Source: Cellvibrio japonicus Ueda107
GTDB lineage: Bacteria; Pseudomonadota; Gammaproteobacteria; Pseudomonadales; Cellvibrionaceae
Reading direction: 5' to 3'
Assembly (NCBI RefSeq): GCF_000019225.1
Contig: NC_010995.1
Location: 2,364,501-2,428,500, forward strand
Length of the DNA stretch: 64,000 nt
Positions 46,029-55,292 of the stretch are shown in pieces (positions within the stretch are counted from its first letter, which is position 1; every line of letters starts with the position of its first letter). The notes beneath the pieces are model-generated. The model was not told the DNA's origin. It searched no databases and saw only the letters and a program-made list of their open reading frames with translations. Position numbers and translations under genes: made by a program.

Positions 46029-47762
46029 CTAATCCTTGCCGGAAGGCTTGGCTAATGGCCTGACACCTATTTTGCGCACATGGTTACCTTCTACTTCAGC
46101 GATGGTCCAGGAGATGTTGCTCCATTCTGCATGGTCGCCCACAACCGGCTTGCCACCAACCAAATGGGTAACCAGCTCACCGATGGTTTTGTACTCCTCA
46201 TAGCCTTTCATCTCCAGTGCATACAACATCGCCAGGTCAGCCAGCTCTGCTTCGCCCTGGATAATAAAATCACCAAAGAAGCTCAGGTCCATATTGCGTT
46301 TGGGCGCCTCGCTGAACAGACGCCCCAATTCCGACAAATCTTCTTCATGGCCAATGACACAAAGAATATCCCCCGCCATCAAGCGCGTACTTCCGGTAGG
46401 GTGCAGCAACTCTTTTCCACGAAACAAAGCGGCAATCCGGGTATTCTCCGGCATATGCAATTCGCGCAGAGCAGCATTAATACACCACTTTTCGGCACCT
46501 AACTTATAAATAAACAATTCCCATTGGCTCGCGACATTAATCTCAAGCCCAGCCCTGGAATATGGAGATGGAACCGATGGCACCTCCACATGTGCCAGCT
46601 TGGCCGCAAACCCAAGGGTTGTCCCCTGTAACAGCAGGGAAACCAGCACAATAAAGAACGCCACATTGAAGAAGAGTTGAGCATGCTCCAGACCTGCCAT
46701 GAGCGGGAACACTGCCAAAATGACAGGAACAGCACCACGCAGCCCTACCCAGGAAATAAACAAACGCTCTTTCAAATTGAACGAGCGGAAAGGCGCAAGA
46801 CCAATAAAGATCGACAGAGGGCGTGCAAACAGAATCATCCACAGTGACAGCAGAAGAGCCGGTACGGCAATCGGCAGCAGATGGCTGGGTGTCAGCAACA
46901 AGCCCAACACGAGGAACATACCTATCTGGCTGAGCCAGGCCAAACCATCAAACATATGCAGGATGCCATGGCGATTGCGAATGGGGCTATTTCCCAAAAA
47001 CAAGCCACAAACATAAACCGTGATAATCCCACTACCGCCGATTACACCTGACAACGCAAACAACATAATACCGCCGCTGACAGCCAATAGAGGATAGAGG
47101 CCATCAGCAATATGGATTCGATTAATAATTTGCAATAACAACCAGCCACCCGCCAAACCCAACGCAATACCAACACCAAATTGCTGGATAAAGCTGGTCA
47201 AGACTCCCCAGCTAAATCCGGTTTCACCGGCCGCTATCATCGCAATCAGGGTGACGGTAAGAAAAACAGCCATGGGGTCGTTGGTACCCGATTCTATCTC
47301 CAGGGTAGAACCGACACGCTCATTGAGCCCTTTACCATTTAGCAGGTTAAAAACAACGGCAGCATCCGTAGAACCCACAATGGCACCAATTAACAGGCCT
47401 TCCAGCAAGCTCAAATCAAACAGCCATGCTGCCGCGATACCCGTGAGGCCCGATGTGATAACAACGCCCACTGTCGCCAGGGACATAGCCGGCCAGAGCG
47501 CCACCCGGAAAGTAGCCACCCTGGTACGCATTCCCCCATCCAGAAGAATAATGGCCAGCGCCAGGTTACTGACCAGGTAAGCCACTGAATAATTATTGAA
47601 GACGATACCCCCGGGGCCATCCACACCGGCAAGCATCCCAACGCCCAGAAAAATCACCAGGATAGGCACACCCACCCTGGTAGACAGCGAACTGAAAAGA
47701 ATACTGGCAGCAACCAGAATAGCCCCGACAAACAATACTTGATTAACAGTAGTAGCGTCCAA
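46029..47762 (-). CDS. nhaP2: CPA1-family K+(Na+)/H+ antiporter, NhaP2/CvrA-like
   Basis: 577 residues. About 12 TM helices (residues 5-395) carry the ion-site pattern GAIVGSTDAAVVF and ESGTNDPMAVF. A TrkA-C regulatory domain and a CorC-like tail follow (from about 405). The start is TTG at 47762, giving MDATTVNQVL, matching the N-terminus of E. coli NhaP2; AAGGG lies about 9 nt upstream. It probably exports K+ or Na+ in exchange for protons. First gene of an operon with gabD. Confidence 0.93.
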   Translation of the reverse strand: MDATTVNQVLFVGAILVAASILFSSLSTRVGVPILVIFLGVGMLAGVDGPGGIVFNNYSVAYLVSNLALAIILLDGGMRTRVATFRVALWPAMSLATVGVVITSGLTGIAAAWLFDLSLLEGLLIGAIVGSTDAAVVFNLLNGKGLNERVGSTLEIESGTNDPMAVFLTVTLIAMIAAGETGFSWGVLTSFIQQFGVGIALGLAGGWLLLQIINRIHIADGLYPLLAVSGGIMLFALSGVIGGSGIITVYVCGLFLGNSPIRNRHGILHMFDGLAWLSQIGMFLVLGLLLTPSHLLPIAVPALLLSLWMILFARPLSIFIGLAPFRSFNLKERLFISWVGLRGAVPVILAVFPLMAGLEHAQLFFNVAFFIVLVSLLLQGTTLGFAAKLAHVEVPSVPSPYSRAGLEINVASQWELFIYKLGAEKWCINAALRELHMPENTRIAALFRGKELLHPTGSTRLMAGDILCVIGHEEDLSELGRLFSEAPKRNMDLSFFGDFIIQGEAELADLAMLYALEMKGYEEYKTIGELVTHLVGGKPVVGDHAEWSNISWTIAEVEGNHVRKIGVRPLAKPSGKD

Positions 47763-47905
47763 AAATTTGCCCTTTTTTCAATGGGTTAAGTAAATACAAT
47801 CAAAAAGCATGCCGAATTGTAACCCGATTATGGTTCCACATGTCAAAAAGCTGATCAAATATTCTGCCAATACGAATCCGGAATGCGGCAGCCGCAGATT
47901 CCCGC

Positions 47906-47911
47906 TATAAT
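47906..47911 (+). promoter_or_regulatory. Possible -10 element of the rnb promoter
   Basis: A perfect TATAAT lies 33 nt before the rnb ATG in the divergent gap. No good -35 hexamer sits 16-18 bases upstream, so the promoter is only suggested. Confidence 0.35.
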
Positions 47912-47943
47912 CGCCGGCCTTGTAAACTCTGTACGCCCTGCCC

Positions 47944-49938
47944 ATGCTCAATAACGACGCCCTACAGCAACTGGCATCCCTCAAATCTAGCCTTGTTGCT
48001 CAAAAAGATATCGCTCAAGGCACCATAAGAACGACAACAAAACGCTTTGGTTTCATCCTGCTCGATGATGGCCGGGAAGCCTTCCTGGATCCGGAACAGA
48101 TTCTGCGGGTATTACCTGAAGATCGCGCAGAGGCAGAGATCACCACCAACGCCAAAGGCCAATACGAAGCCAAGCTCACGAAATTACTGCATTCCAATTT
48201 GCAGGAATTTGTAGGTCGCTATGTCAGTAAGGGCACAAATTTTTTTGTTGAGCCGGATCTTGTCCACTTTAATCGCTGGTTATTTGTCCCGCCACAGGAT
48301 CGCAAAGGCTTAACTGAAGGCGACCTGGTTCATTGCCAGGTTGCTCGCCACCCCTTTCACTGCGATGGAAAAGCCCAGGTACATATCCTTAAGCGCTTGG
48401 GCAATGTTGATGAACCAGGCATCGAAAGCCGCTATGCGATAGCCCGTTTCCAATTACCCTGTGAATGGCCTCCTGCTGCACAAAACCAAGCCAGCAGTAT
48501 TCACTGGTCACCCTTGGTATTTGAAAACAATGAAGAGGATTTAACCCAGCTTCCCTTCGTTACCATAGATTCTGAAAGCACTCGCGATATGGACGACGCG
48601 GTTTGTATCCAGGCTACCGAGCATGGCTGGGAATTATTCAGCGCTATTGCCGATCCGACCAAGCACATTGATTTTGATAGCCCGCTGGAGCAAGCTGCAC
48701 GGGAGCGCGCCAGTACCCATTATATCCTTGGCAATACCCTGACCATGTTGCCAGTCGACCTGTCCCAGGACACCTACTCGCTCGTCGCGGAACAAAAACG
48801 TCCCGCCTTAGTATGTCGTATACACATCAGAAACGACGGTCATATTGAATCCTTTGCATTTTCAGAGGCAGTCATTCGCTCTCGCCAAAAACTCAGTTAC
48901 CAGGGTGTCTATGATTTCCTGACAACAGCGGCTGAAACCAACCTGAGTGATGAACTGCGTACACAACTGACCATGCTGCGCGATTTTGCCCTGGCTCGCA
49001 GCCAGTACCGCCAGCAACACAATTTATTGATGGAAGAAAAGCCGGACTATCAATTTATACTCAACGAACAGAAAAAAATTGAGCGCGTCGAAAAACGTGA
49101 TCGCACCATTGCGCATCGCATCGTCGAGGAAGCCATGCTTGCCACCAACCTCTGTGCAGGCGAATTATTCAGCCAACACCCAGGCTATGGCATTTTTTCC
49201 GGTCATATAGGCTTCAGACCCGAGCGCGTTAATGATGCGGTGGCACTCATTCAGGAAGATCGCCCTGACCTTTCCCCGGGCGACCTCAGCCAACTGAAAG
49301 ATTTTCTGAATCTGTTCCGCGAGCTGCGCCAGAATCCAGGCCAGCACCCGGCTAATGCAGCGCTCCACTCCCTGCTACAACGGCAATTACAAGCAGGTGC
49401 CCTTTCACAGGAGCCGGTTCCCCACTTTGGCTTGGGATTTAATGCCTATGCGATGGTGACATCCCCCATTCGCCGCTATAACGACTTTTTCAACCACTTG
49501 GGTATCAAGCGACTGCTGCGTGGTGAGCCACCACTGGCACTGGATAACCTCGTTGAATTTGTTGAAAGGCTGCAACATAAGTTAAACCTTGGCCGCCAAG
49601 CCTGCCGTTTTACCGAAACCTGGTTGGCATGCCAATACATGAACCAGCATATCGGCAGTGTACACACGGGTAACATTGCTCTTGTCAATTCCACAGGTAT
49701 CGGTGTGCGCCTGGATGATTGGGGTATGGAAGGATTCATTCCATTAGTACCACGCGACAGCGACATCAAAGCCCAATTTGACTCGCGCCGCCTCAGTCTC
49801 AACGTCAATGGCAACACTTATAAATTGGATGAAGTCGTACAAGTTGTTATCGACGAGGTCGATGTCAGCAAACGCCGCGTTGCCCTGTCTCTGGTTGACG
49901 AAGCCACCGCTGCAAGATTGCGTGCCTGGCTGGAGTAA
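47944..49938 (+). CDS. rnb: Exoribonuclease II
   Basis: 664 residues (E. coli 644). Processive 3'-5' RNA hydrolase. N-terminal cold-shock-type domains precede the RNB catalytic domain starting near residue 200, with the metal-binding acidic motif TIDSESTRDMDDAV, and a C-terminal S1 domain (VNSTGIGVRLDDWGMEGFIPL...DEVVQVVIDEVD). GHIGFRPERVNDAVALI lies between. It is followed by an EVE-domain gene on the same strand after 24 nt. Confidence 0.93.
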   Translation: MLNNDALQQLASLKSSLVAQKDIAQGTIRTTTKRFGFILLDDGREAFLDPEQILRVLPEDRAEAEITTNAKGQYEAKLTKLLHSNLQEFVGRYVSKGTNFFVEPDLVHFNRWLFVPPQDRKGLTEGDLVHCQVARHPFHCDGKAQVHILKRLGNVDEPGIESRYAIARFQLPCEWPPAAQNQASSIHWSPLVFENNEEDLTQLPFVTIDSESTRDMDDAVCIQATEHGWELFSAIADPTKHIDFDSPLEQAARERASTHYILGNTLTMLPVDLSQDTYSLVAEQKRPALVCRIHIRNDGHIESFAFSEAVIRSRQKLSYQGVYDFLTTAAETNLSDELRTQLTMLRDFALARSQYRQQHNLLMEEKPDYQFILNEQKKIERVEKRDRTIAHRIVEEAMLATNLCAGELFSQHPGYGIFSGHIGFRPERVNDAVALIQEDRPDLSPGDLSQLKDFLNLFRELRQNPGQHPANAALHSLLQRQLQAGALSQEPVPHFGLGFNAYAMVTSPIRRYNDFFNHLGIKRLLRGEPPLALDNLVEFVERLQHKLNLGRQACRFTETWLACQYMNQHIGSVHTGNIALVNSTGIGVRLDDWGMEGFIPLVPRDSDIKAQFDSRRLSLNVNGNTYKLDEVVQVVIDEVDVSKRRVALSLVDEATAARLRAWLE

Positions 49939-49962
49939 TTTGCCGCAAGGAGAATATTGGCT

Positions 49963-50427
49963 ATGACAGAAAAACACTACTGGCTATTCAAGGCAGAGCC
50001 ACATATCTACGGTATTGAGCATCTGGCTGCCGCCCCCCAAAAAACGGGGCGCTGGGATGGGATTCGAAATTACCAGGCACGAAATTTTTTGCGCGACCAG
50101 GTTGCCGTTGGTGACGAAGTATTTATTTATCACAGCAGCTGCAAACAGGTAGGTATTGTAGGGACTGCCAGGGTGGTAAAAGCCGCCTACCCCGACCCCA
50201 CCCAATTTGATCCGGAAAGCCCCTACTACGATCCCAAAGCGACTCCGGAAAATCCACGCTGGGTCTCGGTAGACATAAAACTCAGCAACATATTTTCACG
50301 TTTAATACCACTCGCTGAAATCAAGGCACAGCCAGCCTTGGAAAATATGGTGTTACTTAAACAAAGTCGGCTATCAACACAACCGGTGTCTGCCCATGAG
50401 TGGAAAATTGTTCACTCATTAATTTGA
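49963..50427 (+). CDS. EVE-domain protein
   Basis: 154 residues, a single EVE (PUA-like) domain: YWLFKAEPHIYGIEHL, WDGIRNYQARNFLRD, GDEVFIYHSSCKQVGIVG and the C-terminal LLKQSRLSTQPVSAHEW. EVE proteins bind modified bases in RNA or DNA. AAGGAG lies 10 nt before ATG 49963 (TTG two codons earlier is an alternative). Probably cotranscribed with rnb. It is the last ordinary chromosomal gene before the toxin island. Confidence 0.92.
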   Translation: MTEKHYWLFKAEPHIYGIEHLAAAPQKTGRWDGIRNYQARNFLRDQVAVGDEVFIYHSSCKQVGIVGTARVVKAAYPDPTQFDPESPYYDPKATPENPRWVSVDIKLSNIFSRLIPLAEIKAQPALENMVLLKQSRLSTQPVSAHEWKIVHSLI

Positions 50428-50494
50428 AAATAAAAGCCATTAGCCCATAATGTATTCATTGGGATTGTCCAGTTTTGGTGGTGGGGATCAATGG

Positions 50495-51082
50495 CTAAAA
50501 CAGACCAAATTGTCCACACTCCTTATCACTCTTGAATACAAAATTCTTTTCCAATTTTTTATCCAGTGGACCAACGCCATACTTCCAATGTTCTTCATAT
50601 AAATCAGGCTCTTTATCTTTGTATGCTATAAATGCTTTTAGGTCGATATCCAAGGAGGTTATCTTCTCTTTCTTTAAGCCATCCTTGTTCATCAGGTAAT
50701 CCAATTTTAATACTGTACTATCCAGCTTGCTATTGAGCACACTAACTAAAAAAAATATTCCTTTGCTGCTTGCCTTACAGCCAAAGCCGGAATATCTGAA
50801 ATAGCTGTCTTCTATACCAACCAATACAGTATGACCAAGGTATTTTGAACCATTCCAACCGTTAGCAATTTTTACTTTAAAATCTGTTCTGAAAACATCC
50901 CCCGTCATATATATCCGAATTCCGTATCGTGATGCATTTTCTGGAGTAATATTAATTTCACTGTAGCTTTGACTTACTCCCATAACATATGAAGACTTAT
51001 CAAGTGCACTAGCCAATTGAACAGTTAATAAGCAAAAAAATATTAAAATTAAAATTTTAACAAAATTAGTTTTATTGACCAT
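50495..51082 (-). CDS. Secreted protein, candidate immunity partner of the orphan RHS tip
   Basis: 195 residues with a Sec signal peptide (residues 1-26, KILILIFFCLLTVQLASA), so periplasmic. Two Cys (FGCKAS and KECGQF) may form a disulfide. No known domain recognised. The ATG lies inside the last codons of the orphan RHS tip (11-base overlap), the tight toxin-immunity arrangement typical of polymorphic toxin loci. Base composition is AT-rich compared with flanking genes. The immunity role is inferred from position only. Confidence 0.7.
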   Translation of the reverse strand: MVNKTNFVKILILIFFCLLTVQLASALDKSSYVMGVSQSYSEINITPENASRYGIRIYMTGDVFRTDFKVKIANGWNGSKYLGHTVLVGIEDSYFRYSGFGCKASSKGIFFLVSVLNSKLDSTVLKLDYLMNKDGLKKEKITSLDIDLKAFIAYKDKEPDLYEEHWKYGVGPLDKKLEKNFVFKSDKECGQFGLF

Positions 51083-52316
51083 TTTTATATTTCCTATAAT
51101 TTAGAACAGCTTGATGCCCTGCTTCATATGCATAGCTGTGTTCAGCTTTTGGATACTGATAATGATTAACTTCATGAGCTATCACATTAATTGCTGACTC
51201 AAGATTAGAATATTCCCCTTTAACATTAAATTTTAATGGACTTTTATATGTTTTAATTGATTCGTGCGTGGCACTGCGATAGATAGTGATTGATTCTGTT
51301 CGTGAGTTGTATAAACCATTAACAATAAATTTTCCTGTTTTTTTAGCATGATCTATAGCTTCAGCCCAGTCATCTGCAGTAAATTCTCTCGGTTCAACAA
51401 GATTTCCATTCTCATCAAAGTAAGCAACCATATACCCATCTTTATATTTTGCTTTACTTGCAAAGGATTTTTTTTGCCTAATTAATTCCTTTTGCGCTGC
51501 CTCAAAAGTTTCAACACCTTCCTTTCCATTGGGTTCTTTAACTGTTCCATTTGCATCTGCTTGATTACTAGATGCTATTCCACCTGCCTCATATTTGCTC
51601 ATCCCCCACTGCATAGCAAATGCAAACGCCGCACTCGCCGCTCCATTACGAAACTTCCCTCCCGTCATCTCCGATATCGTTCCACCCACAACTGTCGCAA
51701 CCACAAATCCACCAGGACCATTACCAAACCGGCCTCCCGCAAAGGTACCCAGGCCAGCCGAAATAAAACCATGCCCAAACTCGCCACCCGATATCATACT
51801 GGAGGCACCGCCCAAGACAGCACCCGCAACCAGGCGGGCAGCTTTCTCTACCGCATTACCCACGGGCATTCCCGACATGGCACCAGCCGTCACTCCCACT
51901 ACAAACGCCAACCCAAGATTACCTGTCGCTCCATAGGTCGAACCAAAGGCTGCTCCCGCACAAATCGCTGCATTACCTGTCACACAACCCGCAACACTCG
52001 CCAATTGTGCCAACCAGCCAATATTATTCCTTTTGGCATAATCGCCCACCGCATAACTTATAACAGCAGCCGCCACAAAATTCCAAAAATAGCCACTCGG
52101 GTCTGTGGCACTCAATGGATTATTCCGTACATAGCTATAACGATTGTAACTTTGCGTATCCGATACTGCCTGGATAAACGGGTCTGCTTGCATAAAACGC
52201 GACAGGCGCGAATCAAATATCCGCCCGTTCATATGGATGAGGCCAGAATCATCCAACATCTCGTGACCCGTATAACCACGTTGGGTAATCGGCTGGGTGT
52301 AATTAGCCAGCACCAA
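51072..52316 (-). CDS. Orphan RHS C-terminal tip with HExxH metallopeptidase-like domain
   Basis: 414 residues from TTG 52316; no RHS N-terminal part precedes it. Residues 1-70 are the RHS core end (GRIFDSRLSRFMQADPFIQ, NRYSYVRNNPLSATDPSG), residues 70-238 a Gly/Ala-rich hydrophobic pretoxin region, and the last 176 residues are a variable tip. The tip carries HEVNH followed by AYEAGHQ, compatible with a gluzincin zinc site (HExxH plus downstream Glu). The first 235 residues are nearly identical to the main RHS protein. It is probably a displaced toxin cassette that can be recombined into the main gene. Confidence 0.75.
   Translation of the reverse strand: MVLANYTQPITQRGYTGHEMLDDSGLIHMNGRIFDSRLSRFMQADPFIQAVSDTQSYNRYSYVRNNPLSATDPSGYFWNFVAAAVISYAVGDYAKRNNIGWLAQLASVAGCVTGNAAICAGAAFGSTYGATGNLGLAFVVGVTAGAMSGMPVGNAVEKAARLVAGAVLGGASSMISGGEFGHGFISAGLGTFAGGRFGNGPGGFVVATVVGGTISEMTGGKFRNGAASAAFAFAMQWGMSKYEAGGIASSNQADANGTVKEPNGKEGVETFEAAQKELIRQKKSFASKAKYKDGYMVAYFDENGNLVEPREFTADDWAEAIDHAKKTGKFIVNGLYNSRTESITIYRSATHESIKTYKSPLKFNVKGEYSNLESAINVIAHEVNHYQYPKAEHSYAYEAGHQAVLNYRKYKNGQ
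51605..52308. repeat. Direct repeat, copy 1 (RHS core plus pretoxin region)
   Basis: About 705 bases aligning without gaps to 53378-54081 at a constant offset of 1773. Identity is high over the whole length and falls off abruptly at both ends, as expected for a homology tract used to exchange toxin tips. Confidence 0.85.
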
Positions 52317-52393
52317 GCTATTTGAGAAAAATACAAATTAAATCTGCCACTAGATTTATCGAAGACAACTTCACCATTCCAAAGCCATTATAT

Positions 52394-52846
52394 TTATTTA
52401 TCTTCAATCAGCTTTACATCAAAGGTTTTATTCTTATAAATCTTCACAAAAAGATATTTTAATGGGAGATTGCTTTTATCCCGCCTACTGCCAGAATGAT
52501 CATTCTCCTCATCTGCCTCGATAAAAATATGCACGGCCTCACAGTCCTTATAATCTTTTGAGAATGCACAACTTACATAAACATTATCAGCATAAACACG
52601 CTTAATATTTAAACCGCTGAAAATATCCTGTATACCCAATGGATCTCCAGCCATAAATATAGCTGGAGCTGATGCACCTCTGAAGGATGAAAAACTCAAC
52701 AACAGTTCTAAATTCCACTGTTTAACTCTATATACATAAGAAATATTACTTGGCGAAATAGGCTCTGGAAATGCAACAGAATTTGAAAAAGCAGATTCTG
52801 ATAAAAAAAAAGTAAAGAACAAAGTTTTAAATATTTTCAGTTTCAT
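52394..52846 (-). CDS. Secreted protein, candidate immunity partner of the main RHS tip
   Basis: 150 residues from ATG 52846 (TTG 52861 in frame would overlap the toxin end). A short signal peptide (about 1-20, LKIFKTLFFTFFLSESAFS) suggests a periplasmic location. It has a Cys pair (CAFSKDYKDC). No known family recognised. It lies 4 nt after the RHS stop, and its strand and spacing fit a toxin-immunity pair. AT-rich. The function is inferred from position only. Confidence 0.65.
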   Translation of the reverse strand: MKLKIFKTLFFTFFLSESAFSNSVAFPEPISPSNISYVYRVKQWNLELLLSFSSFRGASAPAIFMAGDPLGIQDIFSGLNIKRVYADNVYVSCAFSKDYKDCEAVHIFIEADEENDHSGSRRDKSNLPLKYLFVKIYKNKTFDVKLIEDK

Positions 52847-52850
52847 TTTA

Positions 52851-54905
52851 TCAGCACCCAATTGTGAACCCAGATCCGTACTCGATTGATCTTACATTTT
52901 GTTTATAACATTGAATGATAGACTCATGATGCCCCTGCACATCAAACTTACTATAACCAAATTCTGCAGCATGGTTGTTTTGCCACTCATAAGCACGCAT
53001 TTCACTCTTAAAGTGTCCAAGAGTGCCCTCCCATTCCGCACCAGTGGTTACACCAGCTGCAAGCATATCCGCAATATGTATGTATTCATGTGCTAACGTG
53101 AAGGCAATACGAGCATCAGAAACAGAACTCACGAACTTTTTATTGAGTCGTACATTATTAATATCTACAAGTTCTGCAGCATTACGTGATTCAACGTCAC
53201 CAACCCTAACGTTCAATACATGGTCTTTAGGGGCTCCCTGAGTATATCCCAATTCCTTAACACCTTTGTGGATACGATCAAGCCGCTGCTGAGTGGTTTC
53301 ATTCGTAGGAGCAGGATTTTTTTCTTCATACTCCAGCCACTTCGCTGCAACCTTATTTTCTCTCACAGAAGATACCGCCCACTGCATCGCAAATGCAAAT
53401 GCCGCACTCGCCGCGCCATTCTTGAACTTCCCTCCCGTCATATCCGATATCGTTCCACCAACAACTGTCGCAACCACAAATCCACCAGGACCACTACCAA
53501 ACCGGCCTCCAGCCAACGTACCCAGACCCGCTGAAATAAAACCATGCCCAAACTCGCCACCCGATATCATACTGGAGGCTCCGCCCAATACAGCGCCTGC
53601 AACCAGGCGTGCTGCTTTCTGTGCCGCATTACCCACAGGCATTCCCGACATGGCACCAGCCGTCACTCCCACTACAAACGCCAACCCAAGATTACCTGTC
53701 GCTCCATAGGTCGAACCAAAGGCTGCTCCCGCACAAATCGCTGCATTACCTGTCACACAACCCGCAACACTCGCCAATTGTGCCAACCAGCCAATATTAT
53801 TCCTTTTGGCATAATCGCCTACCGCGTAGGTCACAACAGCTGAAATCACAAAATTCCAAAAGTACCCACTGGGATCTGTCGCATTGAGTGGGTTGTTGCG
53901 GACATAACTATAGCGGTTATAGCTTTGGGTATCTGATGCCGCCTGGATAAACGGATCTGCTTGCAAGAAACGACTGGTTTTTTGATCGTATATCCGGCCA
54001 TTCATGTGGATGAGGCCAGAATCATCCAACATCTCGTGACCCGTATAACCACGTTGGGTAATCGGCTGGGTATAATTGGCAAGCGACAGGCTCGATGCTG
54101 AGAATGATCCGCTCCAGTTCTCCGCACTCCGCCTGTTACCCCAGACATCAAAGCTCGCTGTATGGGTAATAGTGCCTGTATTATTAACAACAACATCCAG
54201 TGACCCCAGGTGATCGTTATAAACAAACGATTTATCGGTGCGCTGGATTCCGTAACTAATCCCGCTTCCATTGGTTGTCGCCGTAGTGCGCAGGGTGTAA
54301 ATCGCTCCGGCGATATAACGTTTCCACTCTACGATGCCGCTGCCATGCACTTCAATACGCTCCACATTCCCCAAATACTGCGTATAGGTTTTCTGTAAAC
54401 CTTTGGTGTCAATGCGTTGCCAGCGGGAACGGTCAGGGCCGTAATTGAACTCTGTAGTGGTTGTACCCTTGGCAATACTCGTCGGCTGGTCGTAACTGCT
54501 GTAGACAATACTGCGACCATAACCACCCACCTGATTGCCGTTATTATCGTAAGTATAGGTACCATCATTGGTAGTTGACGTTACTGCATGGGAACCCTTG
54601 CCAGAATAAGTGTAGTTGCCCACACCTGCTTTACGCGTAATATTGCCCAACCCATCATACTCAACATCCTGGTTCGCTACGGTGAGGGAACAACTGCCAA
54701 CCAATGTGCTTGCATAGCTTTTGATTAAACGATTCAGTCCATCGTAACAAAAACTTTCCTGCAAATTTTTCCTGGCAGTACGACCAATGTTCGAACTTTG
54801 GTTCCAGCGGGATTTAAGATTGCCAACAACATCCCACTCATAACTTACATCCTGAATAGGTAAAAGTGCACCGGCAAGGCTGGATTTTTGATTTTTCGTA
54901 AGCAC
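52851..54905 (-). CDS. RHS toxin C-terminal part with HExxH metallopeptidase-like tip (3' part of the interrupted gene)
   Basis: The 3' part of the RHS gene beyond IS66 copy A. True RHS sequence begins at 54897; the open frame extends to a GTG inside the IS terminal repeat (54905), giving 684 residues if reinitiated. It contains RHS/YD repeats, the core end (GRIYDQKTSRFLQADPFIQ, NRYSYVRNNPLNATDPSG), a Gly/Ala-rich pretoxin region, and a 172-residue tip with LAHEYIHIAD and SEMRAYEWQ, compatible with a zinc peptidase (HExxH plus Glu). The immunity candidate follows after 4 nt. Confidence 0.85.
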   Translation of the reverse strand: MLTKNQKSSLAGALLPIQDVSYEWDVVGNLKSRWNQSSNIGRTARKNLQESFCYDGLNRLIKSYASTLVGSCSLTVANQDVEYDGLGNITRKAGVGNYTYSGKGSHAVTSTTNDGTYTYDNNGNQVGGYGRSIVYSSYDQPTSIAKGTTTTEFNYGPDRSRWQRIDTKGLQKTYTQYLGNVERIEVHGSGIVEWKRYIAGAIYTLRTTATTNGSGISYGIQRTDKSFVYNDHLGSLDVVVNNTGTITHTASFDVWGNRRSAENWSGSFSASSLSLANYTQPITQRGYTGHEMLDDSGLIHMNGRIYDQKTSRFLQADPFIQAASDTQSYNRYSYVRNNPLNATDPSGYFWNFVISAVVTYAVGDYAKRNNIGWLAQLASVAGCVTGNAAICAGAAFGSTYGATGNLGLAFVVGVTAGAMSGMPVGNAAQKAARLVAGAVLGGASSMISGGEFGHGFISAGLGTLAGGRFGSGPGGFVVATVVGGTISDMTGGKFKNGAASAAFAFAMQWAVSSVRENKVAAKWLEYEEKNPAPTNETTQQRLDRIHKGVKELGYTQGAPKDHVLNVRVGDVESRNAAELVDINNVRLNKKFVSSVSDARIAFTLAHEYIHIADMLAAGVTTGAEWEGTLGHFKSEMRAYEWQNNHAAEFGYSKFDVQGHHESIIQCYKQNVRSIEYGSGFTIGC
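53378..54081. repeat. Direct repeat, copy 2 (RHS core plus pretoxin region)
   Basis: Partner of 51605-52308, inside the main RHS gene. Downstream of the repeat the two genes encode unrelated C-terminal tips. Confidence 0.85.
54890..54897. repeat. Target-site duplication of IS66 copy A, left
   Basis: GATTTTTC, repeated exactly at 57246-57253. Eight bases is the usual IS66-family duplication length. Confidence 0.95.
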
Positions 54906-54977
54906 CTAACCAACAGCACTCTACCTACAATTCCATTTTTCAACTAGCGTACAGCCTCCCAACCAATAGGAGGCTTT

Positions 54978-55292
54978 ATGAAAAAACGCACGCGTGACCA
55001 ATGGCAGGAACTATTTACACAGCACAATACCAGCGGTGTATCAGCAGCAGAGTTCTGTAAACAGCATAATCTGTGCCCCAAATACTTCAGTCTGCGCCGC
55101 AAGCAATTGGTGAGGGCGGTTGGTAACATGGAAACCGGCTTTGTTCGTGTTAACGTGAAACCGGAAACGAAGCCTGGTGTTTCCGGGGTGATGACAAGTG
55201 CCCTGGTCATTCACAGTAACGCTGGCAAGCTGGAATTCGGTGTATTGCCACCCCCCCAATGGCTGGCCCACTGGCTCAGGGAGCTGGCATGA
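54978..55292 (+). CDS. tnpA: IS66 accessory protein TnpA
   Basis: 104 residues. Small IS66 Orf1 with an HTH-like N-terminus (VSAAEFCKQHNLCPKYFSLRRKQL) and the typical C-terminus (LPPPQWLAHWLREL). AGGAGG precedes the ATG. The stop overlaps the tnpB start (ATGA). It is about 60% identical by eye to the copy B TnpA, the most diverged part of the two elements. Confidence 0.93.
   Translation: MKKRTRDQWQELFTQHNTSGVSAAEFCKQHNLCPKYFSLRRKQLVRAVGNMETGFVRVNVKPETKPGVSGVMTSALVIHSNAGKLEFGVLPPPQWLAHWLRELA

Noticed and set aside
51492..52325. Long plus-strand open frames across the RHS pretoxin regions (also 53293-53709)
   Set aside because: Mirror frames created by the biased codon content of the Gly/Ala-rich coding strand; duplicated only because the real genes are repeated.
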